Of a stretch of 7,562 nt of DNA, positions 1 to 6,211 are shown one piece after another. How positions within the stretch are numbered: the first letter of the stretch is position 1; the number at the start of each line of letters is the position of its first letter. The translations under genes were made by a program, and so were the position numbers. Source of the DNA: an uncultured Ruminococcus sp. Its GTDB lineage: Bacteria; Bacillota; Clostridia; Oscillospirales; Ruminococcaceae. The DNA is taken from the NCBI GenBank assembly GCA_905199285.1, contig CAJKFZ010000130.1, positions 1 to 7,562 of the forward strand. The letters run 5' to 3'. The notes below the pieces were generated by a model that was given only the letters and a program-made list of their open reading frames with translations, did not search any database and had not been told where the DNA came from.

Positions 1-145
1 TATTTTATTATATTATATCAGCCGAGACTTCTGTTTCGTAGATTGTTTGTGTAGAATTTTGTCGTATTATGTCGAATGGTATTGATATATGTTTGAAATA
101 AAGAAAATAGTGTATTATTTTTATATTTGCTTCCTTTTTATATTA

Positions 146-189
146 AAGTCCCAACTGATCTTGTTTTGAGTGGCTGGGATTTTATTTTT
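146..189 (+). terminator. Probable rho-independent terminator of an upstream gene
   Basis: The left arm AAGTCCCA (146-153) pairs with TGGGATTT (175-182), including one G-T wobble. One A-C mismatch then leads to two further pairs (155-156 with 172-173), closing a loop of about 15 bases. The right arm runs directly into a T-rich stretch (180-189, interrupted by one A). This suits the end of a plus-strand transcript that begins outside the window. The long loop and moderate stem make it less certain than the tRNA terminator. Confidence 0.45.
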
Positions 190-243
190 GTATGTAATTT
201 GTGTGTGAATGGTGAGTTTTTAGCTATATTATATCATAAATAA

Positions 244-266
244 AGTGTGTAATAGAGTGTGTAATA
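244..266. repeat. Short tandem repeat, period 12
   Basis: The 11-mer AGTGTGTAATA occurs at 244-254 and again at 256-266, giving just under two copies of a 12-base unit. It lies in non-coding AT-rich DNA. No function is implied. It may be a slippage product or a binding site, and nothing nearby decides between them. Confidence 0.6.
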
Positions 267-307
267 TCATAATTTTTTAAGAATTTTTCGAGATTTTTCA
301 AATTTAA

Positions 308-349
308 ATAAAAAAAGAAAACCTCACAGAAATCTATTCTGTGAGGTTT
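308..349 (-). terminator. Rho-independent terminator of the tRNA-Ser unit
   Basis: A 13-base-pair perfect stem is formed by 319-331 and 337-349 around a 5-base loop. Read on the minus strand, it is followed by a T-rich run with one C (complement of about 308-320). The stem begins at the last base of the encoded CCA of the upstream tRNA, so termination comes immediately after the mature 3' end. On the plus strand the right arm is followed by the tRNA rather than a T run, so it works in one direction only. Confidence 0.9.
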
Positions 350-438
350 GGCGCGGATTGAGAGATTTGAACTCTCGCGCCGGTTTCCCGACCTACTCCC
401 TTAGCAGGGGAGCCCCTTCACCACTTGGGTAAATCCGC
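349..438 (-). tRNA. tRNA-Ser, anticodon GCU
   Basis: On the minus strand this folds as a class II tRNA. The 7-bp acceptor stem GCGGATT (432-438) pairs with AATCCGC (353-359). The anticodon stem CTCCC/GGGAG encloses loop CTGCTAA, placing anticodon GCT at 403-405, which reads AGC and AGU serine codons. There is a long variable arm typical of serine tRNAs and a T arm GAGAG-TTCAAAT-CTCTC. The discriminator base is G, as expected for serine, and CCA is encoded (349-351). It is the second gene of a two-tRNA unit, 38 bases after tRNA-Ser(UGA), and is followed directly by the terminator hairpin. Confidence 0.97.
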
Positions 439-476
439 AAACACATGAACGAGAGATAAACCCTCATTAAAATAAA

Positions 477-565
477 TGGCGGAGAGGGTGGGATTCGAAC
501 CCACGTGACCGTTAAGTCAAACGGTTTTCAAGACCGCCTCGTTATGACCGCTTCGATACCTCTCC
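477..565 (-). tRNA. tRNA-Ser, anticodon UGA
   Basis: On the minus strand the acceptor stem GGAGAGG (559-565) pairs with CCTCTCC (481-487). The discriminator is G and the 3' CCA is encoded (477-479). The anticodon loop is CTTGAAA with anticodon TGA at 528-530, reading UCA and, by wobble, other UCN serine codons. The T arm GTGGG-TTCGAAT-CCCAC is canonical, and the long variable arm marks a class II serine tRNA. It is first in the minus-strand unit, about 32 bases downstream of the transcription start predicted from the promoter at 604-632. Confidence 0.97.
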
Positions 566-603
566 ATTTTTATATTTTGCTGTTCTCTTGAACCAGCTTT
601 TAT

Positions 604-632
604 ATTATATCATGCTCTTCCAGAAATGTCAA
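604..632 (-). promoter_or_regulatory. Consensus promoter for the tRNA-Ser unit
   Basis: On the minus strand there is a perfect -35 box TTGACA (627-632), a 17-base spacer and a perfect -10 box TATAAT (604-609), plus an extended -10 TG one base upstream of the -10. This is the ideal sigma-A (sigma-70 family) arrangement. The predicted start is near 597, about 30 bases before tRNA-Ser(UGA), and the promoter faces away from the pyrH operon. Confidence 0.93.
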
Positions 633-788
633 CACTTTTATACGACAAAAAAAGCTGTGTTTTCTTTTTGAAAATTGTACAAAATAGCTAAACGCAAAGA
701 AAAACGGCTGTAAACCGTACTTTTTCAAAATCAAGAAAATGAAAAAATGAAAAATTTCAAAAATTTCCGTTTTTTTAAGAAAATGTAC

Positions 789-817
789 TTTACATATATT
801 GATTTTTAGTGTAAAAT
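789..817 (+). promoter_or_regulatory. Promoter of the pyrH operon
   Basis: TTTACA (789-794) and TAAAAT (812-817) are separated by 17 bases, and each differs from consensus at one position. The expected start is near 824, leaving a leader of only about 23 bases before the pyrH ATG. That leaves no room for a riboswitch or attenuator downstream of this start. The region upstream (633-788) is A/T-rich with no other convincing element. Confidence 0.75.
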
Positions 818-846
818 ATAAGTAGATTATTTTTGTGAGGTGCTTT

Positions 847-1557
847 ATGGAACCAAAGTATAAAAGAATATTATTAAAAGTAAGCGGAGAAGCTCTTGCC
901 GGAGATAATAAAACTGGTCTTAACTATGATGTAATTACTGAAATCTGCAAAAGTATAAAAAAATGTACTGATACAGGAGTTCAGGTCGCAATAGTTGTCG
1001 GCGGAGGAAATTTCTGGAGAGGACGTTCAAGTGGCGCTATGGACAGAACCCGTGCGGATCACATTGGTATGCTCGCAACAGCAATGAATGCTCTTGCACT
1101 CGCTGATGTTCTGGAATCTCTTGGATGTGTTGTCCGTGTCCAGACAGCTATCAATATGCAGCAGGTTGCTGAACCTTATATCCGCAACAGAGCTGTAAGA
1201 CATCTTGATAAGGGCAGAGTAGTTATTTTTGGATGCGGAACAGGCAATCCGTTCTTCTCAACTGATACAGCAGCTTCTTTGCGTGCTGTTGAGATTCAGG
1301 CAGATATTTTCCTGAAAGCTACTCTTGTGGACGGTGTTTACGATAAAGACCCTCACAAGTTTGATGATGCTAGAAAGTATGATAATCTTACATTCAGTCA
1401 GGTTCTCAGTGATGGGCTTCAGGTTATGGATTCAACCGCTGCAACGCTTTGCCGTGATAATGGAATGAAGATGCTTGTGTTCGACCTTACTCATCCTGAT
1501 AATATTTACGATGCTGTAATGGGCGAAAACGTTGGCACTGTTGTTTCAGAAACTTAA
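847..1557 (+). CDS. pyrH: Uridylate kinase (UMP kinase)
   Basis: This is the cytoplasmic UMP kinase, which converts UMP plus ATP to UDP in pyrimidine nucleotide synthesis and belongs to the amino-acid-kinase fold. The 236-residue protein matches the usual bacterial length. Visible motifs are the N-terminal phosphate-binding KVSGEAL (11-17), GGGNFWRGR (52-60), RADHIGMLATAMNALAL (69-85), GTGNPFFSTDTAA (131-143), where the UMP phosphate is expected to bind, and VDGVYDKDP (161-169). ATG 847 is preferred over in-frame GTG 835: the ribosome binding site GAGG (837-840) lies 6 bases before the ATG, and GTG 835 overlaps that site and has none of its own. It is the first gene after the promoter at 789-817 and lies 36 bases before frr. 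The family is commonly regulated allosterically by UTP and GTP, which cannot be read from the sequence. Confidence 0.97.
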   Translation: MEPKYKRILLKVSGEALAGDNKTGLNYDVITEICKSIKKCTDTGVQVAIVVGGGNFWRGRSSGAMDRTRADHIGMLATAMNALALADVLESLGCVVRVQTAINMQQVAEPYIRNRAVRHLDKGRVVIFGCGTGNPFFSTDTAASLRAVEIQADIFLKATLVDGVYDKDPHKFDDARKYDNLTFSQVLSDGLQVMDSTAATLCRDNGMKMLVFDLTHPDNIYDAVMGENVGTVVSET

Positions 1558-1593
1558 TTTTAAAATAAAATCAAATTGAAAGGAATTATTAAA

Positions 1594-2148
1594 ATGAAAG
1601 CTACAATTAATACAGCAAAGGAAAAAATGAATAAGAGCCTTAACGCTCTTGGAAACGAGTTTGCCGCAATTCGTGCAGGAAGAGCTAATCCCGCCGTTCT
1701 TGATAAGGTTCTTGTCGATTACTATGGAGCGCCTACACCAGTAAATCAGATGGCAGCTATTTCTGTTTCCGAAGCAAGAATCCTCGTTATCCAGCCTTGG
1801 GATAAATCTTCGCTCAAGCTTATAGAAAAGGCTATCCAGGCTTCTGATATCGGAATCAATCCCACAAACGACGGAACTGCTCTTCGTCTTGCATTTCCGC
1901 AGCTTACAGAGGAAAGACGTAAAGAGCTTTGCAAAACCATTAAGAAATATGGTGAAGAATGTAAGGTAACCGTTCGTTCGATCCGTCGTGATACAATGGA
2001 AAAATTTAAGGCTATGAAGAAAAATGCTGAAATTACAGAGGATGATCTTAAAGATTGCGAAAAGAAAGTTCAGGATCTTACAGATAAGTTCTGTGCTGAT
2101 GTTGATAAGGCCGTTGCAAACAAAGAAAAAGAAATCATGACGGTTTAA
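1594..2148 (+). CDS. frr: Ribosome recycling factor
   Basis: Ribosome recycling factor works with EF-G to split the post-termination ribosome so that subunits can be reused. The protein is 184 residues, essentially the family length (about 185). Characteristic stretches are the first helix with IRAGRANP (26-33), the hinge and domain II region with PWDKSSLKLIEKAI (68-81), IGINPTNDG (86-94), LRLAFPQLTEERRKEL (97-112) and the conserved RRD at 131-133 in the long helical domain. ATG 1594 is chosen because AAAGGA (1579-1584) lies 9 bases upstream. A longer reading from TTG 1576 would start before this site and add six residues not typical of the family. The pyrH-frr pairing is widespread in bacteria, and uppS begins only 9 bases after the stop. 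Confidence 0.97.
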   Translation: MKATINTAKEKMNKSLNALGNEFAAIRAGRANPAVLDKVLVDYYGAPTPVNQMAAISVSEARILVIQPWDKSSLKLIEKAIQASDIGINPTNDGTALRLAFPQLTEERRKELCKTIKKYGEECKVTVRSIRRDTMEKFKAMKKNAEITEDDLKDCEKKVQDLTDKFCADVDKAVANKEKEIMTV

Positions 2149-2157
2149 TGGTGAAAT

Positions 2158-2898
2158 ATGGCTTTATTTGGTAAAAAAAATCGGGACAAGACCGCTCTTC
2201 CTGAAAATCTTCCCCAGCACGTTGGTTTCATTATGGACGGTAATGGCAGATGGGCAAAAAAACGTGGTCTGCCACGCTCGTTCGGTCACAGAGAAGGCGC
2301 AAAAAACTTTAAGAAGATCGTTCGCTACTGTAAAGACATCGGATTGAAAAATATCTCATTCTATGCCTTTTCAACCGAAAACTGGCAGCGTCCAACAGAT
2401 GAAGTGAATACGATAATGGAGCTTTTCCGTGATTATATCGTTGATGTAAGAAACTTTCTCAGCGAAAACACAAGAATGATTTTCCTTGGCGATAAAAGTG
2501 CGTTTGACGAAGATCTTCAAGAAAAAATGATAAAGCTTGAAGAGGACACTGCTCATTATGACGAAATGACACTTATGATGGCTGTTAACTACGGTGGGCG
2601 TGACGAACTTGCTCATGCGGCGAGAATTCTTGCGCAGAAAGCTGTAAACGGCGAGATTCGTCCGGAGGATATTACAGAACAATCTGTTGCGGACGAGCTT
2701 TACACCAAAGGAATTCCCGATGTAGATCTTCTTATTCGTCCAAGCGGCGAGTTAAGGCTTTCAAACTATCTTATCTGGCAGTGCGCCTATGCGGAATATT
2801 ATTTCACAGACGTTCTCTGGCCTGATTTTGATTCAAAGGAGCTTGATAAGGCTATCATAGATTTTGACGGACGAAACCGCCGATTCGGAGGTGTCTGA
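2158..2898 (+). CDS. uppS: Undecaprenyl diphosphate synthase (cis-prenyltransferase)
   Basis: This enzyme adds eight IPP units to farnesyl diphosphate to make undecaprenyl diphosphate, the precursor of the lipid carrier for peptidoglycan and other wall polymers. It acts at the cytoplasmic membrane face. The 246-residue product shows the family motifs in order: FIMDGNGRWAKKRG (24-37, with the catalytic Asp at 27), FSTENWQRP (71-79), NYGGRDE (144-150) and DLLIRPSGELRLSNYLIWQ (190-208), followed by AYAEYYFTDVLWPDF (210-224). RPSGE stands where RTSGE or RTGGE is common, and the phosphate-binding Arg and Ser are retained. The ribosome binding site is poor (GGTGA at 2150-2154, only 3 bases from ATG), so translation is probably coupled to frr, which ends 9 bases earlier. 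The cdsA ribosome binding site lies inside its last codons. Confidence 0.96.
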   Translation: MALFGKKNRDKTALPENLPQHVGFIMDGNGRWAKKRGLPRSFGHREGAKNFKKIVRYCKDIGLKNISFYAFSTENWQRPTDEVNTIMELFRDYIVDVRNFLSENTRMIFLGDKSAFDEDLQEKMIKLEEDTAHYDEMTLMMAVNYGGRDELAHAARILAQKAVNGEIRPEDITEQSVADELYTKGIPDVDLLIRPSGELRLSNYLIWQCAYAEYYFTDVLWPDFDSKELDKAIIDFDGRNRRFGGV

Positions 2899-2901
2899 TA
2901 G

Positions 2902-3843
2902 ATGCTTACAAGAATAATTTCCGGAGCTGTCGGTGTTGCGATAATGGCTGTCGTACTGTATTTTCACAATACAATAGTGCTGCCTATAGCTGTTGCGGCA
3001 ATGATAACCGTCATGCTTTATGAGCTGCTTCGTGCGGTAAAATTGGAAAAGTGTATACCCATATTGTCAGCAGTTGAAATTTGTGGTATTATAATGCCTT
3101 TTCTTTGCGATATGCGATTTTCTGCTGCTGATTCCAGAGAAATTTCCCTTTCTGCGCTTTATCATTATACAGGCACGGATGATTTTATCATAGCATATGG
3201 AAAGAGTGCGATCGAACAGCTTTGTATCAGTAATCAAACAACTCTGATAGCTTTTGCAGTTACACTTCTGGCAGCATTTGTTATTTTTATCACATGGCTA
3301 AAAAAACATAAGGAAATCCGCTATGAACAGGTGTTTTTTGCACTTGCTGTCATGATACTTGTACCTCAGTCAATGAGTACAATGGTGCGTATAGACCGTA
3401 TGGACAGAGAAATGGGTTTGCTCATGCTCATACTTGGACTTTGCGGCGCTTGGATAGCCGATACCGGAGCTTACTTCACAGGAGTTGCTTTCGGCAAACA
3501 CAAGCTTTGCCCTGAAATCAGTCCTAAAAAAACTATCGAGGGATTTATCGGCGGAATCGTCACAACAGGAATAGTTTTTGCAGTTATTCCTGCAATTTAT
3601 AATGGTAAATTCCAGCTTGCTTCGGCTTTGATATTGTTCATTATTGGTGCTGTCTGTGCAATTGTCGGAACGATAGGTGATCTCTCCGCATCAATGGTAA
3701 AACGTCAAATAGGCTTCAAGGACTACGGAAAAATTATGCCCGGTCATGGAGGACTTATGGATCGCTTCGACAGCGTTCTTTTCGTGTTGCCAACATTCTA
3801 TGCAATGATGTCATTGCTTGAATTTAATTATCCGACATTTTAA
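2902..3843 (+). CDS. cdsA: Phosphatidate cytidylyltransferase (CDP-diacylglycerol synthase)
   Basis: CdsA is an integral membrane enzyme that makes CDP-diacylglycerol from phosphatidic acid and CTP, the branch point for bacterial phospholipids. The C-terminal half carries the family signature from S264 to D290: the K267-R268 pair, K273-D274, then PGHGGLMDRFD (280-290) with its metal-binding acidic residues. SPKKTIEGFIGG (207-218) is also typical. Hydrophobic segments are visible near residues 5-45, 52-69, 113-131, 142-160, 171-195, 216-233, 239-259 and 290-306. At 313 residues it is longer than many family members (roughly 260-290). The extra length seems to lie in a polar stretch at about 70-112 between early membrane segments. 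ATG 2902 is supported by GGAGG (2887-2891), located inside uppS, and the gap between genes is 3 bases. Confidence 0.95.
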   Translation: MLTRIISGAVGVAIMAVVLYFHNTIVLPIAVAAMITVMLYELLRAVKLEKCIPILSAVEICGIIMPFLCDMRFSAADSREISLSALYHYTGTDDFIIAYGKSAIEQLCISNQTTLIAFAVTLLAAFVIFITWLKKHKEIRYEQVFFALAVMILVPQSMSTMVRIDRMDREMGLLMLILGLCGAWIADTGAYFTGVAFGKHKLCPEISPKKTIEGFIGGIVTTGIVFAVIPAIYNGKFQLASALILFIIGAVCAIVGTIGDLSASMVKRQIGFKDYGKIMPGHGGLMDRFDSVLFVLPTFYAMMSLLEFNYPTF

Positions 3844-3852
3844 ATTTATAAT
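3824..3852 (+). promoter_or_regulatory. Possible internal promoter for dxr and downstream genes
   Basis: A perfect -10 box TATAAT (3847-3852) lies just after the cdsA stop codon. The matching -35 position at 17 bases spacing is TTAATT (3824-3829), which agrees with consensus at only three positions. The start would fall near 3859, so the transcript would begin at the base of the stem-loop at 3856-3895. In DNA this AT-rich a chance -10 is likely, so this remains a candidate. Confidence 0.35.
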
Positions 3853-3855
3853 TCT

Positions 3856-3895
3856 GAAAGGAGACTAAACGTATATTAAGCGGATAGTCCCTTTC
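3856..3895 (+). promoter_or_regulatory. Stem-loop in the cdsA-dxr gap
   Basis: GAAAGG-A-GACTA (3856-3867, the central A bulged) pairs with TAGTCCCTTTC (3885-3895), giving 11 base pairs around a 17-base loop. It occupies part of a 106-base gap in an operon whose other gaps are 3-36 bases. The left arm holds a strong ribosome-binding-site-like sequence that serves no visible gene. The nearest T run (3910-3916) is about 14 bases past the stem, so it is not a standard terminator. A 5' stabilising hairpin, a processing site or a translational control element are all possible. Confidence 0.45.
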
Positions 3896-3949
3896 GCATT
3901 TTAATAAGATTTTTTTCATATACTTCTTTAAGAAAAGGAGATCATAATA

Positions 3950-5104
3950 ATGAATAAAACAGTTTCAATTCTCGGCTCAACAGGTTCTATCGGAACGCAG
4001 TCTCTTGAAGTCTGCGAGAAGCATGGTCTTAAAGTTACGGCTCTTGCCGCAAACAGCAACACAGAATTGCTCGAACAGCAGGCGAGAAAATTTGAGCCGG
4101 AGTACATCTGTATCTACAGCGAGAGCAAATTCAGTGAAATGAAAAGCCGTCTTGCTGATACGGGGATAAAAGTTCTCTGCGGAATGGACGGACTTTGCGA
4201 AATTGCTGTTCTTCCTCAGAGCGACATTGTTCTTAATTCAGTTGTGGGAATGGTGGGACTTCTTCCTACTCTTGTTGCTATAAATTCAGGAGAGGACATA
4301 GCTCTTGCCAATAAAGAAACTCTCGTTGCCGCAGGAGAACTTGTAATGAGTCTCGCTCAGAAAAAAGGAGTTAAAATTTATCCCGTAGACAGTGAGCATT
4401 CAGCTATTTTCCAGTGCCTTCAGGGAAACAACCGAGGCCAGCTCAGCAAGATAATCCTCACGGCTTCCGGCGGACCTTTTTTCGGCAAGAATTATGACGA
4501 TCTCCGCAGCGTAACAAAAGCGGACGCTTTGAAACATCCCAACTGGGACATGGGAAACAAAATTACCATTGATTCCGCAACGCTGATGAATAAGGGACTT
4601 GAATTTATCGAGGCAAAATGGCTCTTCGACCTTGAACCGGAACAGATCGAAATTGTCGTTCATCGCCAGAGCGTTGTCCATTCAGCCGTTGAATACAACG
4701 ATTATTCGGTAATTGCACAGCTTGGAGTGCCGGATATGAAAATTCCGATACAGTACGCTCTGCTTTATCCTGAGCGTATGCCATGTCCGACAGGACGGCT
4801 TTCTCTTACCGATTATGGCAGTCTGACCTTTGAAAAACCTGATTATGAAACTTTTAAATGTCTGACTGCTGCAATTGATGCAATAAAACTTGGCGGAGCA
4901 TATCCGTGTCTTGTAAATTCTGCCAATGAGGAAGCGGTTAAGGCTTTTCTGAATGACGAAATAAAATTCATACAAATTGGAGAGATAGTATCATCGGTTC
5001 TGAAAAACTTTAAACGCCTGAATATTTCCGGCTATGACGATGTTATGAAGGCAGATAAACAAGCGAGGGAATTTGTCAGAAACTCAATTGCGTCATCGAA
5101 TTGA
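3950..5104 (+). CDS. dxr: 1-deoxy-D-xylulose 5-phosphate reductoisomerase
   Basis: Dxr (IspC) converts 1-deoxy-D-xylulose 5-phosphate to 2-C-methyl-D-erythritol 4-phosphate using NADPH and a divalent metal, the first committed step of the MEP isoprenoid pathway. The 384-residue cytoplasmic protein has the NADPH-binding GSTGSIGTQSLEV (9-21), LANKETLVAAGE (119-130), the metal ligands D147 and E149 in VDSEH, and E218 in MNKGLE. It also has the substrate-contacting S173 (TASGG), H196 (HPNW), S209, N214 and K215. VVHRQSVVHS (236-245) and QYALLYPER (268-276) are also diagnostic. ATG 3950 is preceded by AAGGAG (3935-3940) at 9 bases spacing. It sits 106 bases after cdsA, the widest gap in the operon, and may have its own promoter. 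rseP follows after 33 bases. Confidence 0.97.
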   Translation: MNKTVSILGSTGSIGTQSLEVCEKHGLKVTALAANSNTELLEQQARKFEPEYICIYSESKFSEMKSRLADTGIKVLCGMDGLCEIAVLPQSDIVLNSVVGMVGLLPTLVAINSGEDIALANKETLVAAGELVMSLAQKKGVKIYPVDSEHSAIFQCLQGNNRGQLSKIILTASGGPFFGKNYDDLRSVTKADALKHPNWDMGNKITIDSATLMNKGLEFIEAKWLFDLEPEQIEIVVHRQSVVHSAVEYNDYSVIAQLGVPDMKIPIQYALLYPERMPCPTGRLSLTDYGSLTFEKPDYETFKCLTAAIDAIKLGGAYPCLVNSANEEAVKAFLNDEIKFIQIGEIVSSVLKNFKRLNISGYDDVMKADKQAREFVRNSIASSN

Positions 5105-5137
5105 AGCGATTCTGCATTTTTGAAAGGATAAATATAC

Positions 5138-6208
5138 ATGGGTATTATTATTGCGATTATTATATTCGGACTTATCGTAACTGTTCATGAATTTGGTCAT
5201 TTTATATGCGCTAAGATCAGTGGAATAAGGGTTCTTGAATTTTCTATAGGAATGGGACCGAAAATCATTCAGAAGAAAAAAGGCGAAACAATGTATTCGC
5301 TCAGACTTCTTCCTGTCGGAGGCTTTTGCGCTATGGAGGAAGACTGCGAAACTGACGATGCAAGAGGATTCCGCAATGCCAAGCTTTGGAAAAGAATGAT
5401 AGTTCTTGTTGCTGGAGCTTTGATGAACTTTATTCTGGGGTTTGTTACACTGATCATAATGGTAAGCATGATGGAGGAAGTTCCGACTACGGAAATAAGC
5501 GGTTTTGCCGGAATCCGCAATAATGATGAATCTGTGACGTATTACTCCGAAAGCTATCATTCTGGATTAAGACATGATGATCAGATAATTAAAATCGACG
5601 GAACACGTGTTTTCAGCGTTCTGGACCTCAGCTATATTTTCAATACCAGTCCAAGTGGAAACGGAACAAGAAGCGTTTCTGTAAAGCGTGACGGCGAAAC
5701 AGTCAATTTCTCAGATGTGAAATTTGGTTATACCGATTCACAGGAAGGTGCGGACGAGATCGATTTTGCTGTGAAATATGTGAAAAAAAATCCCCTTACC
5801 GTTATGAAAGGTTCAGTAGATATATTCATGTCCATGAGCCATATTGTAACGATGTCGCTGAAACAGCTTGTAACTGGAAAAGCCGAAAAAGAGGATGTTT
5901 CCGGTCCTGTCGGAGTAGTAAACGAAATAAGCGAAGCTACTAAGGAAAGTGAAAGCAAGAGCGATGCTGTTTTCAATCTTTTGTATATAACATCGCTTAT
6001 AACTATCAATGTTGGTATTTTCAATCTTCTCCCAATTCCCGGACTCGACGGCGGAAGACTTCTTTTCTGCCTTATCGAACTTGTGCGCCGCAAACCGGTA
6101 AAGCCGGAACATGAGGGATATGTTCATCTTGCCGGAATGATACTTCTTTTCGGAATAATGATATTTGCGACCTATAATGATATAATCAGACTTTTTACAG
6201 GAGGTTAA
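5138..6208 (+). CDS. rseP: Site-2 intramembrane zinc metalloprotease (RseP/RasP family)
   Basis: This is a membrane-embedded S2P-type protease. Relatives cleave anti-sigma factors, signal-peptide remnants and other membrane proteins during envelope stress; its targets here cannot be told. The 356-residue protein has the HEFGH zinc motif at 17-21 inside the first membrane segment (about 2-24), LLPVGGF (57-63), a second membrane segment (about 87-111) and one PDZ-like domain (about 118-195, with GLRHDDQIIKIDG at 143-155). SGPVGVV (255-261) and the third zinc-ligand motif NLLPIPGLDGGR (296-307, Asp at 304) follow, the latter in a late membrane segment, with a final hydrophobic segment at about 329-345. 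The single PDZ domain and length fit Gram-positive RasP-like proteins rather than the longer double-PDZ E. coli RseP. AAAGGA (5123-5128) precedes ATG by 9 bases. Its last codons contain the ispG ribosome binding site. Confidence 0.94.
   Translation: MGIIIAIIIFGLIVTVHEFGHFICAKISGIRVLEFSIGMGPKIIQKKKGETMYSLRLLPVGGFCAMEEDCETDDARGFRNAKLWKRMIVLVAGALMNFILGFVTLIIMVSMMEEVPTTEISGFAGIRNNDESVTYYSESYHSGLRHDDQIIKIDGTRVFSVLDLSYIFNTSPSGNGTRSVSVKRDGETVNFSDVKFGYTDSQEGADEIDFAVKYVKKNPLTVMKGSVDIFMSMSHIVTMSLKQLVTGKAEKEDVSGPVGVVNEISEATKESESKSDAVFNLLYITSLITINVGIFNLLPIPGLDGGRLLFCLIELVRRKPVKPEHEGYVHLAGMILLFGIMIFATYNDIIRLFTGG
6158..6186 (+). promoter_or_regulatory. Possible promoter inside rseP, upstream of ispG
   Basis: An extended -10 (TG-A-TATAAT, 6178-6186) sits in the last codons of rseP. 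The sequence at 6158-6163 (ATGATA) agrees with the -35 consensus at four of six positions, with 17-base spacing. A start near 6193 would give ispG a leader of about 19 bases that includes its AGGAGG site. These bases also encode rseP residues, so coding constraint and AT bias could produce the match by chance. Confidence 0.3.
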
Positions 6209-6211
6209 AAA

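Larger units (their letters stand above)
1..308. other. AT-rich intergenic stretch with no supported gene
   Basis: No reading frame here has a credible length, start and ribosome binding site. Contents that can be named are the terminator-like hairpin at 146-189, a 12-base-period tandem repeat at 244-266 and a minus-strand extended -10-like sequence (TGATATAAT, complement of 228-236) without a good -35 box. No rpsB or tsf coding sequence is visible, although those genes often precede pyrH in Firmicutes. Confidence 0.6.

Noticed and set aside
227..256. Minus-strand extended -10 (TGATATAAT) as a second promoter
   Set aside because: The sequence 17 bases upstream (TCTATT) is a poor -35 box and no gene lies downstream on that strand in the window.
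691..730. Terminator-like hairpin ACGG...CCGT followed by T residues upstream of pyrH
   Set aside because: Only four GC-containing pairs are continuous; extending the stem needs a two-base bulge and A-T pairs alone. There is no gene on either strand that it would clearly terminate.
721..780. Repeated AAAAATTTC motifs before pyrH as a binding site
   Set aside because: They are simple A/T-rich words expected by chance in this composition, with no clear spacing or symmetry.
835..846. GTG start four codons upstream for pyrH
   Set aside because: The GTG overlaps the GAGG sequence that serves as ribosome binding site for ATG 847, and the added residues are not typical of PyrH.
1576..1593. TTG start six codons upstream for frr
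   Set aside because: AAAGGA lies downstream of this TTG and at the right distance from ATG 1594, and the shorter protein matches the family length.
5093..5560. Minus-strand open frame of 155 codons opposite the start of rseP
   Set aside because: It lies opposite the conserved zinc-site region of rseP, has shadow-like composition and shows no recognisable motif.
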